Positions 1 to 5,762 of a DNA stretch of 10,950 nucleotides are shown here, piece by piece. The notes beneath the pieces were generated by a model, which was not told where the DNA came from, made no database searches, and was given only the letters and a program-made list of their open reading frames with translations. Location of the stretch: contig DHOX01000063.1 of the NCBI GenBank assembly GCA_002409785.1, positions 26,526 to 37,475 of the forward strand, read 5' to 3'. How positions within the stretch are numbered: the stretch's first letter is position 1; each line of letters opens with the position of its first letter. This DNA is from Prevotella sp. UBA5379 (lineage in GTDB: Bacteria > Bacteroidota > Bacteroidia > Bacteroidales > Bacteroidaceae). Both the position numbers and the translations under genes were made by a program.

Positions 1-36
1 TTCCAGGTATTCAAGGCTTTTCTGATGGACAAGTAA
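1..36 (+). CDS. Possible 3' end of a plus-strand gene (partial)
   Basis: Frame 1 from the window edge reads FQVFKAFLMDK and then a TAA stop at 34-36. The stretch has the amphipathic, Lys-ending look of a protein C-terminus, and its stop sits in the left arm of a hairpin (33-52), as expected for a gene end. Only eleven codons are visible, so the product cannot be named and the reading could be chance. The gene would converge on the small minus-strand ORF that ends at 49. Confidence 0.4.
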   Translation, partial: FQVFKAFLMDK

Positions 37-52
37 TCTAAAAACAGATTAC
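33..52. terminator. Small hairpin shared by two convergent gene ends
   Basis: GTAATCT (33-39) and AGATTAC (46-52) form a perfect 7-bp stem with a 6-base loop. The left arm contains the TAA stop of the possible plus-strand gene (34-36). The right arm contains, on the minus strand, the TAA stop of the 50-residue membrane protein (51-49). Neither side has a long T tract, so it is a weak or Rho-assisted bidirectional terminator at best. Confidence 0.35.
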
Positions 53-201
53 CTGATATACGTAAAATAAAGAAATGCCAGAAGGACGACCAAGGCGATC
101 ATCACGACGGACTTGATCAGACAACTGGCTACTTTCTTCAAGACCAGAAAGGCAACGATGAGAACGATGAGTGCAAAAATGTAGTAAGCGAACGGATGCA
201 T
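49..201 (-). CDS. 50-residue hydrophobic membrane microprotein
   Basis: The minus strand from ATG at 201 reads MHPFAYYIFALIVLIVAFLV, then LKKVASCLIKSVVM, then IALVVLLAFLYFTYIR, then TAA at 51-49. It is almost entirely hydrophobic. Helix 1 covers about residues 5-21, a short basic hinge with Lys22-Lys23, Cys27 and Lys30 follows, and helix 2 covers about residues 31-49. This suggests a two-helix membrane hairpin with no soluble domain. The composition is too regular to be an accidental ORF, and the frame ends exactly at a hairpin. It lies 68 bases downstream of the pseudouridine synthase gene on the same strand, with a weak terminator between them, and no clear TAnnTTTG promoter is seen. I have an impression of similar short unnamed proteins in Bacteroidales, but this is unverified and the function is unknown. 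Confidence 0.65.
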   Translation of the reverse strand: MHPFAYYIFALIVLIVAFLVLKKVASCLIKSVVMIALVVLLAFLYFTYIR

Positions 202-237
202 AGTCGGTGTATTTAAATCATCTTTGATTCAGTGGAT

Positions 238-259
238 AAAAAGGCCCGGTCCCCAGGGC
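238..259 (-). terminator. Probable terminator after the pseudouridine synthase gene
   Basis: On the minus strand, 10 bases past the TGA stop at 270, GCCC (259-256) and GGGC (247-244) can pair across an 8-base G-rich loop, followed by CCTTTTTAT. The stem is short but GC-only and the T run directly follows, which fits an intrinsic terminator for the phosphatase-pseudouridine synthase operon. Confidence 0.4.
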
Positions 260-269
260 AATGATCCTG

Positions 270-1196
270 TCAGCCACGTTCCCTTCCATAAGAAGGTTCA
301 CCGGGCCTGAACAACTGGCGGAAACTGTAAGGTATGGGGACCTTAAATTCCATACGTTCCCCCGTGACCGGATGGTAAAAGCACAAGATGTAAGCATGAA
401 GGCAAAGCCGGTGACAGGGATCATCGCCATTGCCATATTTAGGATCACCGCAGACGGGGTGCCCCATATCTGCAGCATGTACCCGTATCTGGTTTTTCCG
501 TCCCGTCTCAAGGCGGAATTCCACCAGAGAGTAATGGTCGCTCCGGTCCAGGACGTGATAATGGGTCACGGCATATTTTCCGCCGTTATCAACAGATGAA
601 GAAACCGTGGTATAAGCAGCATCTTCCGTCAGCCAGCTCGTCAGGGTGCCACTATCCTTTTCCATCACGCCGCTCAGTACCGCTACATAGCGACGGTCAT
701 AAACCGTCTGATGCCAGTTTTTCTCCAGTTGCATGGCGATCTGTACATCTTTGGCATAGATCATGAGACCACTGGTGTCCCTGTCGAGGCGATGGACCAC
801 ATGAGCATGGCATTTCTGCCTGTTATCATGGAAATATTTATCCAGAACCGTTTTCACATTCAAGGAAGAGTGCCCCGCAGCCATGGAAAGTATGCCGGTA
901 TTTTTCTCAATCACGATCACATAAGGGTCCTCATAGACCACCCTGATAAATGGATTCTGAGGTGTCCTGACCTGCTTAGACCTGGACACACCCACCCTCA
1001 TCCCCGGGAGAAGCGGATAGTCGAATCTCGTTATCGTCTTACCGTCAACGGTGATGCCCTGTCCCTTAAGCGTCTCCTTGATTTTTGTTTTACTCTGGCC
1101 TTTGATATTCTCCAGAAGCCAGGCCAGCAGAGGAGCCGGCTTGCTCACCTGATAAACCGTATAATGATCTTCGTCTTTAAAATGTCTGTTGTTCAT
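270..1196 (-). CDS. RluA-family RNA pseudouridine synthase
   Basis: A 308-residue protein of the RluA/RluC/RluD family, which isomerises specific uridines in rRNA or tRNA to pseudouridine in the cytoplasm. An S4-like RNA-binding region is seen at about residues 25-75 (ending near LLPGMRVGV). The catalytic core begins near VVYEDPYVIVIEKNTGILS (86-104). The family motif HRLDRDTSG lies at 135-143, with Asp138 as the catalytic aspartate. The later family block TGRKNQIRVHAADMGHPVCG starts at residue 231, followed by DPKYG and CLHAY (265-269). Length is normal. The ATG at 1196 overlaps the TGA of the upstream phosphatase gene as ATGA, so the start is well fixed and the two are probably translationally coupled. 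Which RNA position is modified cannot be told, so no rlu letter is assigned. Confidence 0.93.
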   Translation of the reverse strand: MNNRHFKDEDHYTVYQVSKPAPLLAWLLENIKGQSKTKIKETLKGQGITVDGKTITRFDYPLLPGMRVGVSRSKQVRTPQNPFIRVVYEDPYVIVIEKNTGILSMAAGHSSLNVKTVLDKYFHDNRQKCHAHVVHRLDRDTSGLMIYAKDVQIAMQLEKNWHQTVYDRRYVAVLSGVMEKDSGTLTSWLTEDAAYTTVSSSVDNGGKYAVTHYHVLDRSDHYSLVEFRLETGRKNQIRVHAADMGHPVCGDPKYGNGDDPCHRLCLHAYILCFYHPVTGERMEFKVPIPYSFRQLFRPGEPSYGRERG

Positions 1197-1846
1197 TCTT
1201 TACCTTTCAAGAGTTCCGGTATCTGCCCGAAATCGTCAACGATCATATCTGCTCCCGCCCCTTCAAGTTCATTCCTGTATCCATTGCCATAGGTCACGCC
1301 ACAAGTCCTTGCTCCGGCCCGCTTTCCCATGAGAATATCAAACTTAGTATCCCCTACCACCAAGGCTTCCTGAGGATCCACAGAAAAGGTGCGGAGTATT
1401 TTCTGTACCGGGTACGGATCAGGCTTGGACCGCTGGACATCATCAGCACCTAAGATGCAAGAAATATATGATTTCAGATGCATCTCCTCAACAAAGGCCT
1501 CAAGAGAAGCATGCCCCCGACTGCTGGCCAGCGTAATGATCATCCCTTTGTGATAAAAAAAGCGGATGCTCTCCAGGACATGCGGAAATACCGGCACACT
1601 GCCAGGATGGTTGCTGACCGAAAAGATACGACGATAAACCGTTGCACACTGCTTTGCCACCGCTGGATCCGAAGAATGCAGGACTTCCAGGAAGCATTGC
1701 TCCAGAGGCAATCCGATTGTCCGAGAGCATTCTTCCGCCGAACATACCGGAAGATCCAGTTCCCTTAACGTACTCTGCATCGTACTGGTGATCAGAGAAT
1801 TGGTATTTCCGATCGTTCCATCAAAATCTAAAATCAAAAGTTTCAT
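1193..1846 (-). CDS. HAD-superfamily hydrolase, phosphoglycolate phosphatase-like
   Basis: A 217-residue phosphatase of the HAD superfamily, in the same subgroup as Gph/PGMB enzymes. Motif I is LDFDGTI near the N-terminus, with Asp7 the expected nucleophile and Asp9 the acid/base. Motif II is TLASSR (105-110, Ser108), motif III the Lys of SKPDP (Lys141), and motif IV VVGDTKFD (Asp166, Asp170). The helical insert after motif I (about 16-90) is a C1-type cap. The start was set at 1846 because motif I normally lies within ten residues of the N-terminus; the frame stays open upstream to 2008, with another ATG at 1957. The substrate is unknown: phosphoglycolate, a sugar phosphate or a nucleotide are all possible. 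The gene overlaps the pseudouridine synthase by four bases. Confidence 0.9.
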   Translation of the reverse strand: MKLLILDFDGTIGNTNSLITSTMQSTLRELDLPVCSAEECSRTIGLPLEQCFLEVLHSSDPAVAKQCATVYRRIFSVSNHPGSVPVFPHVLESIRFFYHKGMIITLASSRGHASLEAFVEEMHLKSYISCILGADDVQRSKPDPYPVQKILRTFSVDPQEALVVGDTKFDILMGKRAGARTCGVTYGNGYRNELEGAGADMIVDDFGQIPELLKGKE

Positions 1847-1973
1847 GTCATTATTTCTATTCAGGGCACATCCGCCATCAAAGTTTACGCATTCCCAGCC
1901 CTTCACAATCCTGTTGTCCTGAAAGACTATTTTTTCAGCCCTATCAATGACCAGCATGCCGTATATTTCCCCA

Positions 1974-1981
1974 CAAAAGTA
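1974..1981 (-). promoter_or_regulatory. Candidate -7 element for the phosphatase operon
   Basis: The minus strand reads TACTTTTG, a match to the Bacteroidetes -7 consensus TAnnTTTG. Transcription would begin near 1968-1970 and give a leader of about 120 bases before the chosen ATG at 1846. No convincing -33 TTTG is seen at the right distance, so this is tentative. Confidence 0.35.
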
Positions 1982-2023
1982 CAAAAGAAATCCTAAACAT
2001 ACAGGCATCTCGATTCTTTTTTA

Positions 2024-2031
2024 TACCTTTG
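2024..2031 (+). promoter_or_regulatory. Candidate -7 element for the ABC-F gene
   Basis: TACCTTTG matches the Bacteroidetes -7 consensus TAnnTTTG. It lies 33 bases before the ATG at 2065 and would give a leader of about 30 bases. The region just upstream is T-rich but lacks a clear -33 TTTG. It is divergent from the minus-strand promoter at 1974-1981. Confidence 0.5.
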
Positions 2032-2064
2032 TACACAAATTATTATACAATAAGGTATTAGAAA

Positions 2065-3678
2065 ATGATTATAATAACAAATCTTGCCATCCAATTTGGA
2101 AAGAGAGTGCTCTACAAGGACGTCAACCTTAAATTTACTCACGGCAACATCTACGGTATCATCGGCGCCAACGGTGCAGGTAAGTCTACGCTCCTCCGCG
2201 CCATCAGCGGAGACCTTGAGCCCAATAAGGGGACCATTGAAATGGGGCCGGGAGAACGGCTCTCCGTCTTGGAGCAGGACCATTTCAAATATGATGATTA
2301 CCGTGTCCTCGACACCGTGTTGATGGGACATCAACCGCTATGGAAGAACATGAAAGAGCGGGAGGCTTTATACGCGAAAGCAGAAATGACAGATGCTGAA
2401 GGCAACCGTGCGGGAGAACTTGAGGAAAAATTTGCCGAGATGAACGGCTGGTCCGCAGAGTCAGATGCCGCCCAACTCTTACAGGACCTGGGTATTCCGG
2501 AAAAATACCATAATGAAAATATGAAGGAGCTTTCCAACAATCAGAAAGTACGGGTCATGCTGGCCAAGGCCCTCTTCGGCAAGCCGGAGAACCTGCTGCT
2601 GGATGAGCCTACCAATGATCTGGACCTGGACACCGTAGAATGGCTTGAAGATTATCTCGGGGAAGTGGAGCAAACGGTCCTGGTCGTCAGCCATGACCGC
2701 CATTTCCTGGATGCCGTATCTACACAGACCGTAGATATAGACTACGGGAAGATCACCATGTTCGCCGGCAACTATTCTTTCTGGTACGAGAGCTCACAGT
2801 TGGCTTTAAGGCAGGCCCAGAACCAGAGGATGAAAGCAGAAGAGAAGAAAAAACAACTGGAAGAGTTTATCCGCCGCTTTTCTGCCAATGCCTCCAAAAG
2901 CCGGCAGACCACGTCACGGAAGAAGATGCTGTCCAAGATCAATATAGAAGAGATCCGTCCTTCCAGCCGGAAATATCCCGGCATTATCTTTGAGATGGAA
3001 CGTGAGCCAGGGACACAGATCCTGGAGGCAGAAGGTCTGAAAGCTGTAGATGAGGATGGAACGGTACTCTTTGATAATATCAATTTCACCGTAGAGAAGG
3101 GGCAGAAAATCATATTCCTGTCACATAATCCCAGAGCGATGACTACCCTGTTTGAAATCATCAGCGGTAACCGCAAGCCTGATGCCGGTTCATATAAATG
3201 GGGCGTAACGATCACCACGGCCTATCTCCCTCTGGACAATACCACCTTCTTCCAAAGTGACAAGAACCTTGTGGAATGGCTGAGTCAATACGGTCCGGGG
3301 AATGAAGTCCAGATGAAAGCTTATCTGGGCAGGATGCTCTTTTCAGGTGAAGAGATCCTGAAACAAGTCAATGTCCTCTCGGGAGGAGAAAAGATGCGTT
3401 GCATGATTGCCAGGATGCAATTACAAAAAGCCAACTGTCTTATCCTGGACACACCTACCAACCACCTTGATCTGGAAAGTATCCAGGCTTTCAACAATAA
3501 TCTGATCACTTTCAAAGGAAATGTACTCTTCTCCAGCCACGACCATGAGTTCATCGAAACGGTAGCTAACCGGATTATCGAACTTACGCCTAAAGGAACT
3601 ATTGACAAGCAGATGCCTTACAATGAGTATATTCACGATGAAGAGATCAAAGCCTTGAAAGAGAAGATGTATTCTTGA
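2065..3678 (+). CDS. ABC-F family ATPase, YbiT-like, with a degenerate second ATP site
   Basis: A 537-residue soluble protein with two ABC ATPase domains in tandem and no membrane segment, i.e. the ABC-F class that acts on ribosomes. Domain 1 has Walker A GANGAGKST (34-42), signature LSNNQ (156-160), Walker B LLLDEPTNDLD with Asp180-Glu181, and H-loop His210. The linker (about 240-305) is rich in Lys and Arg and contains RFSANASKSRQ (271-281), which resembles the E. coli YbiT linker. Domain 2 has lost its Walker A (LSHNPRAMT at about 352-360, no GxxGxGKST), keeps signature LSGGE (438-442), has Walker B LILDTPTNHLD with Thr463 in place of the catalytic Glu, and keeps H-loop His492. Only one composite ATP site therefore looks catalytic. 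ABC-F relatives include translation factors and antibiotic-resistance proteins; the YbiT-like linker favours a housekeeping role. grpE follows after 95 bases. Confidence 0.93.
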   Translation: MIIITNLAIQFGKRVLYKDVNLKFTHGNIYGIIGANGAGKSTLLRAISGDLEPNKGTIEMGPGERLSVLEQDHFKYDDYRVLDTVLMGHQPLWKNMKEREALYAKAEMTDAEGNRAGELEEKFAEMNGWSAESDAAQLLQDLGIPEKYHNENMKELSNNQKVRVMLAKALFGKPENLLLDEPTNDLDLDTVEWLEDYLGEVEQTVLVVSHDRHFLDAVSTQTVDIDYGKITMFAGNYSFWYESSQLALRQAQNQRMKAEEKKKQLEEFIRRFSANASKSRQTTSRKKMLSKINIEEIRPSSRKYPGIIFEMEREPGTQILEAEGLKAVDEDGTVLFDNINFTVEKGQKIIFLSHNPRAMTTLFEIISGNRKPDAGSYKWGVTITTAYLPLDNTTFFQSDKNLVEWLSQYGPGNEVQMKAYLGRMLFSGEEILKQVNVLSGGEKMRCMIARMQLQKANCLILDTPTNHLDLESIQAFNNNLITFKGNVLFSSHDHEFIETVANRIIELTPKGTIDKQMPYNEYIHDEEIKALKEKMYS

Positions 3679-3680
3679 GT

Positions 3681-3696
3681 TGGCACAGATTTTGCT
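3681..3696 (+). promoter_or_regulatory. Sigma-54 (RpoN) -24/-12 promoter upstream of grpE-dnaJ
   Basis: TGGCACAGATTTTGCT matches the sigma-54 consensus TGGCACRNNNNTTGCW at every position, with the required 10-base gap between the GG and GC pairs. It starts 3 bases after the ABC-F stop codon. Transcription would begin near 3706, giving a leader of about 67 bases to the grpE ATG. No TAnnTTTG element and no CIRCE (HrcA) repeat is visible in the 95-base gap. Sigma-54 promoters need an enhancer-binding activator, whose sites would lie upstream inside the ABC-F coding sequence; none was identified with confidence. Confidence 0.65.
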
Positions 3697-3773
3697 TGAC
3701 CCTTGAAAGAGAAAGCGGAAGAAAAGAGCAGGCTTCCCCTCGCATCAAGAAGATCACTTTAACTTAAAGAACT

Positions 3774-4409
3774 ATGGCAGAAAAAGAAAACGAAGAAAAG
3801 AAGATAAATCGTCAGGACAGTGAGTCTGAAAAGAAAGGAACACCTAAGGAAGAAACTGACAAAAAGGAGAAGAAAGATTCTCAAAAAGACGAAAAGTCAG
3901 AAAAAACTGACGAAAAGTCAGAAAAGGTATCCGATAAGGACAAAGAGCCAAAAGAAGAGAAGAAAGACCCGTTAAAAGAGGCCCAGGAGCAAATAGGACA
4001 GCTGAAGGATAAATACCTGCGTTCCGTGGCAGAATTTGACAACTACAGGAAGCGCACCCTCAAAGAAAAGGCAGACCTGATCCTGAATGGAGGAGAGAAG
4101 ACCATCACCGCCATTCTTCCGGTCATGGATGATTTTGAACGTGCCCTGGCCAGTAAGAGCAATGAGCCCAAGGCCATCAAGGACGGGATGAACCTGATTT
4201 ACAAGAAATTCCAGAAAGCCCTGGCCGGGTTAGGTGTCAAGGAAATAGACACGAAAGACAAGGACTTTGATACAACCTACATGGAAGCTGTGGCCATGGT
4301 TCCAGGTATGGGCGACAAGAAGAAGGGAAAAGTCATTGACTGTGTCCAGACAGGTTATACGTTGAATGATAAGGTAATCCGGCACGCCAAAGTAGCTGTA
4401 GGCCAATAA
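3774..4409 (+). CDS. grpE: GrpE, nucleotide exchange factor for DnaK
   Basis: A 211-residue cytoplasmic co-chaperone that releases ADP from DnaK. Residues 1-65 form a disordered Lys/Glu/Asp/Ser tail with a 7-residue tandem repeat, DEKSEKT then DEKSEKV (39-52). The long dimerisation helix covers about 66-105 (KDKYLRSVAEFDNYRKRTLK). The helical bundle is seen at LPVMDDFERAL (115-125). The C-terminal beta domain that contacts DnaK runs from about 155 to the end (FDTTYMEAVAMVPGMG, then GYTLNDKVIRHAKVAVG). Met170 stands where most GrpE proteins have His in the HEAV motif, and His203 replaces the usual Pro of VIRPA. The ATG at 3774 gives a normal length. dnaJ follows 44 bases later, so the two are probably one transcript read from the sigma-54-like promoter. 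Confidence 0.96.
   Translation: MAEKENEEKKINRQDSESEKKGTPKEETDKKEKKDSQKDEKSEKTDEKSEKVSDKDKEPKEEKKDPLKEAQEQIGQLKDKYLRSVAEFDNYRKRTLKEKADLILNGGEKTITAILPVMDDFERALASKSNEPKAIKDGMNLIYKKFQKALAGLGVKEIDTKDKDFDTTYMEAVAMVPGMGDKKKGKVIDCVQTGYTLNDKVIRHAKVAVGQ
3888..3925 (+). repeat. 21-bp-period tandem repeat in the grpE 5' coding region
   Basis: The 17-base unit GACGAAAAGTCAGAAAA occurs at 3888-3904 and again at 3909-3925, 21 bases apart. It encodes DEKSEKT then DEKSEKV in the disordered GrpE tail. It is in frame, so a change in copy number would alter tail length without a frameshift. Confidence 0.8.
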
Positions 4410-4427
4410 AGAAGACGAAGGCTTCAA

Positions 4428-4439
4428 TTGCAATTGCAA
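4428..4439. other. 12-bp perfect palindrome between grpE and dnaJ
   Basis: TTGCAATTGCAA is a perfect inverted repeat with no spacer, located 14 bases before the dnaJ ATG. It could be a protein-binding site, or a chance feature of an AT-rich gap. There is no T tract, so it is not a terminator. Confidence 0.3.
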
Positions 4440-4453
4440 AATAATTTTACATC

Positions 4454-5620
4454 ATGGCAGAAAAAAGAGATTACTACGAAGTGCTCGGTGTCGACAAGAA
4501 CGCTTCGGAGGATGAGATCAAGATAGCATACAGAAAATTAGCCATCAAATATCACCCGGACCGTAATCCGGGAAATAAAGAGGCAGAAGAGAAATTCAAA
4601 GAGGCTGCTGAAGCCTATAGTGTGCTCCATGATCCGGATAAACGCCGCCAGTATGATCAGTTTGGGTTCAATGGTCCTCAAGGTGATTTCGGAGGCTTCG
4701 GAGGAGGAGGCATGAACATGGACGATATTTTCTCCATGTTCGGTGACATCTTCGGAGGACACGGTTTCGGAGGCTTCGGCAGTAGTGGTTTCAGCGGTGG
4801 AGGAAGCAGGACACGTCCTCAGTTCAGAGGATCAGACCTTCGGCTGACCGTCCACCTCACCCTTCAGGAGATAGCGGAAGGAGTGACCAAGAAATTCAAG
4901 GTGCGTAAGTACATCACTTGTCCGAGTTGTCACGGTACCGGTTGTGAAGGAGGCACCAGCCCGGAGACCTGTCCGACCTGCCATGGAACGGGCTATACGA
5001 TAAAAACCGTACATTCCGTTTTCGGACTGATGCAGACACAGGCCGCCTGCCCTACTTGTCACGGGGAAGGTACGATCATCAAGAACAAGTGCAAGAGATG
5101 CAACGGTGAAGGTGTGGTCAGTGGTGAGGAAGTCGTAGAAATCAATATCCCGGCAGGCGTAGCCGACGGCATGGTGCTCAATGTGCCCGGAAAAGGAAAT
5201 GCAGGACGTCATAATGGCGTCAATGGCAACATCCAGGTGATCATCAAGGAGGAGCCGGACAACACTTTCATCCGCAATGGCCAAGATCTTTATTATAATC
5301 TACTTCTGGACCTTCCGACAGCTATCTTGGGAGGGAATGTGGATATTCCCACTGTCGGTGGTTCCAAAATATCACTTAAAATTGATTCCGGAACGCAGCC
5401 AGGCAGGCAGGTCCGGCTGAGAGGGAAGGGGCTGCCTGCAGTCCAGGGATATGGACATGGTATGGGAGACATCATTGTCAACATCAGTGTCTACATTCCC
5501 AAGACACTTACAAAAGATGAAAAACAGGCCGTGGAAGTATTCAGGAATAGTGACAATTTCAAGTCCTCCAATGTAGATAAGAAATCTGTTTTTGAACATA
5601 TCAAGAATCTGTTCAGTTAA
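4454..5620 (+). CDS. dnaJ: DnaJ, Hsp40 co-chaperone of DnaK (type I)
   Basis: A 388-residue cytoplasmic chaperone that delivers unfolded proteins to DnaK and stimulates its ATPase. All parts of a type I J-protein are present. The J domain covers about 5-70, with the essential HPD at 34-36. A Gly/Phe-rich linker (71-118) contains repeats of GGFGG. Four zinc-binding CxxCxGxG repeats start at Cys156, Cys173, Cys199 and Cys213. The C-terminal substrate-binding beta domains run from about 225 to the end. Length is close to the E. coli protein (376). It lies 44 bases after grpE, and a strong hairpin follows its stop codon. dnaK is not in the window. Confidence 0.97.
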   Translation: MAEKRDYYEVLGVDKNASEDEIKIAYRKLAIKYHPDRNPGNKEAEEKFKEAAEAYSVLHDPDKRRQYDQFGFNGPQGDFGGFGGGGMNMDDIFSMFGDIFGGHGFGGFGSSGFSGGGSRTRPQFRGSDLRLTVHLTLQEIAEGVTKKFKVRKYITCPSCHGTGCEGGTSPETCPTCHGTGYTIKTVHSVFGLMQTQAACPTCHGEGTIIKNKCKRCNGEGVVSGEEVVEINIPAGVADGMVLNVPGKGNAGRHNGVNGNIQVIIKEEPDNTFIRNGQDLYYNLLLDLPTAILGGNVDIPTVGGSKISLKIDSGTQPGRQVRLRGKGLPAVQGYGHGMGDIIVNISVYIPKTLTKDEKQAVEVFRNSDNFKSSNVDKKSVFEHIKNLFS

Positions 5621-5626
5621 TCAGGT

Positions 5627-5663
5627 CCCCGACGCAATTACGCCTGTCGCAGTTGCATCGGGG
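5627..5663 (+). terminator. Terminator-like hairpin after dnaJ
   Basis: CCCCGA (5627-5632) pairs with TCGGGG (5658-5663). After one mismatch, GCAATT (5634-5639) pairs with AGTTGC (5651-5656) including one G-U pair, leaving an 11-base loop. The 3' side continues TGGTCTTTATATT, moderately T-rich but interrupted. It starts 7 bases after the dnaJ stop and probably ends the chaperone transcript. Confidence 0.5.
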
Positions 5664-5680
5664 TGGTCTTTATATTATCC

Positions 5681-5713
5681 GTCATATCCAGTGAATGACC
5701 TGCAATTCATTCA
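5681..5713 (+). other. Two mutually exclusive hairpins in the folC leader
   Basis: GTCAT (5681-5685) can pair with ATGAC (5695-5699). Alternatively TGAATGA (5692-5698) can pair perfectly with TCATTCA (5707-5713) across an 8-base loop. The two use the same bases and cannot coexist. With the terminator-like hairpin at 5731-5757 this resembles an attenuation leader, but both stems are short. No known riboswitch consensus is recognised. Confidence 0.25.
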
Positions 5714-5730
5714 GGGAGATGACTTAATGC

Positions 5731-5758
5731 AACAGCAGGTAAGCTGTTCTTATTTTTG
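5731..5758 (+). promoter_or_regulatory. Terminator-like hairpin or -7 promoter element just before folC
   Basis: AACAGC (5731-5736) and GCTGTT (5743-5748) form a 6-bp stem with a 6-base loop, followed by CTTATTTTT, which looks like a short intrinsic terminator ending 5 bases before the folC ATG. The same T-rich stretch, TATTTTTG (5751-5758), also matches the Bacteroidetes -7 element TAnnTTTG; used that way, folC mRNA would be almost leaderless. A ten-codon ORF starts at 5728 and stops at 5758-5760, two bases before the folC start. The sequence alone does not decide between these readings. Confidence 0.3.
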
Positions 5759-5762
5759 AGCA

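Noticed and set aside
711..1292. 193-codon plus-strand ORF opposite the pseudouridine synthase gene
   Set aside because: It lies antisense to a gene with clear catalytic motifs, has no recognisable domain, and its residue pattern is that of a shadow frame.
2772..3218. 148-codon minus-strand ORF opposite the ABC-F gene
   Set aside because: It is antisense to a complete two-domain ATPase and its Ser/Arg/Leu-rich translation is typical of reading the complement of a coding strand.
3557..3572. CGGT-AGCTA-ACCG inverted repeat about 110 bases upstream of the sigma-54-like promoter, as an activator site
   Set aside because: The arms are only 4 bases, it lies in conserved coding sequence of the ABC-F gene, and there is no second copy to support a tandem enhancer.
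2065..3678. Antibiotic-resistance ABC-F determinant
   Set aside because: The linker resembles the housekeeping YbiT group, there are no mobile elements nearby, and the gene sits beside grpE-dnaJ in a core-genome setting.
3679..3773. CIRCE/HrcA operator or sigma-32-type heat-shock promoter before grpE
   Set aside because: I looked for the TTAGCACTC/GAGTGCTAA repeat and for sigma-32-like -35/-10 boxes and saw neither; only the sigma-54-type element is present.
5664..5762. Tetrahydrofolate riboswitch upstream of folC
   Set aside because: The gap is too short and lacks the long-range pairing and conserved loop sequences of known THF riboswitch classes.
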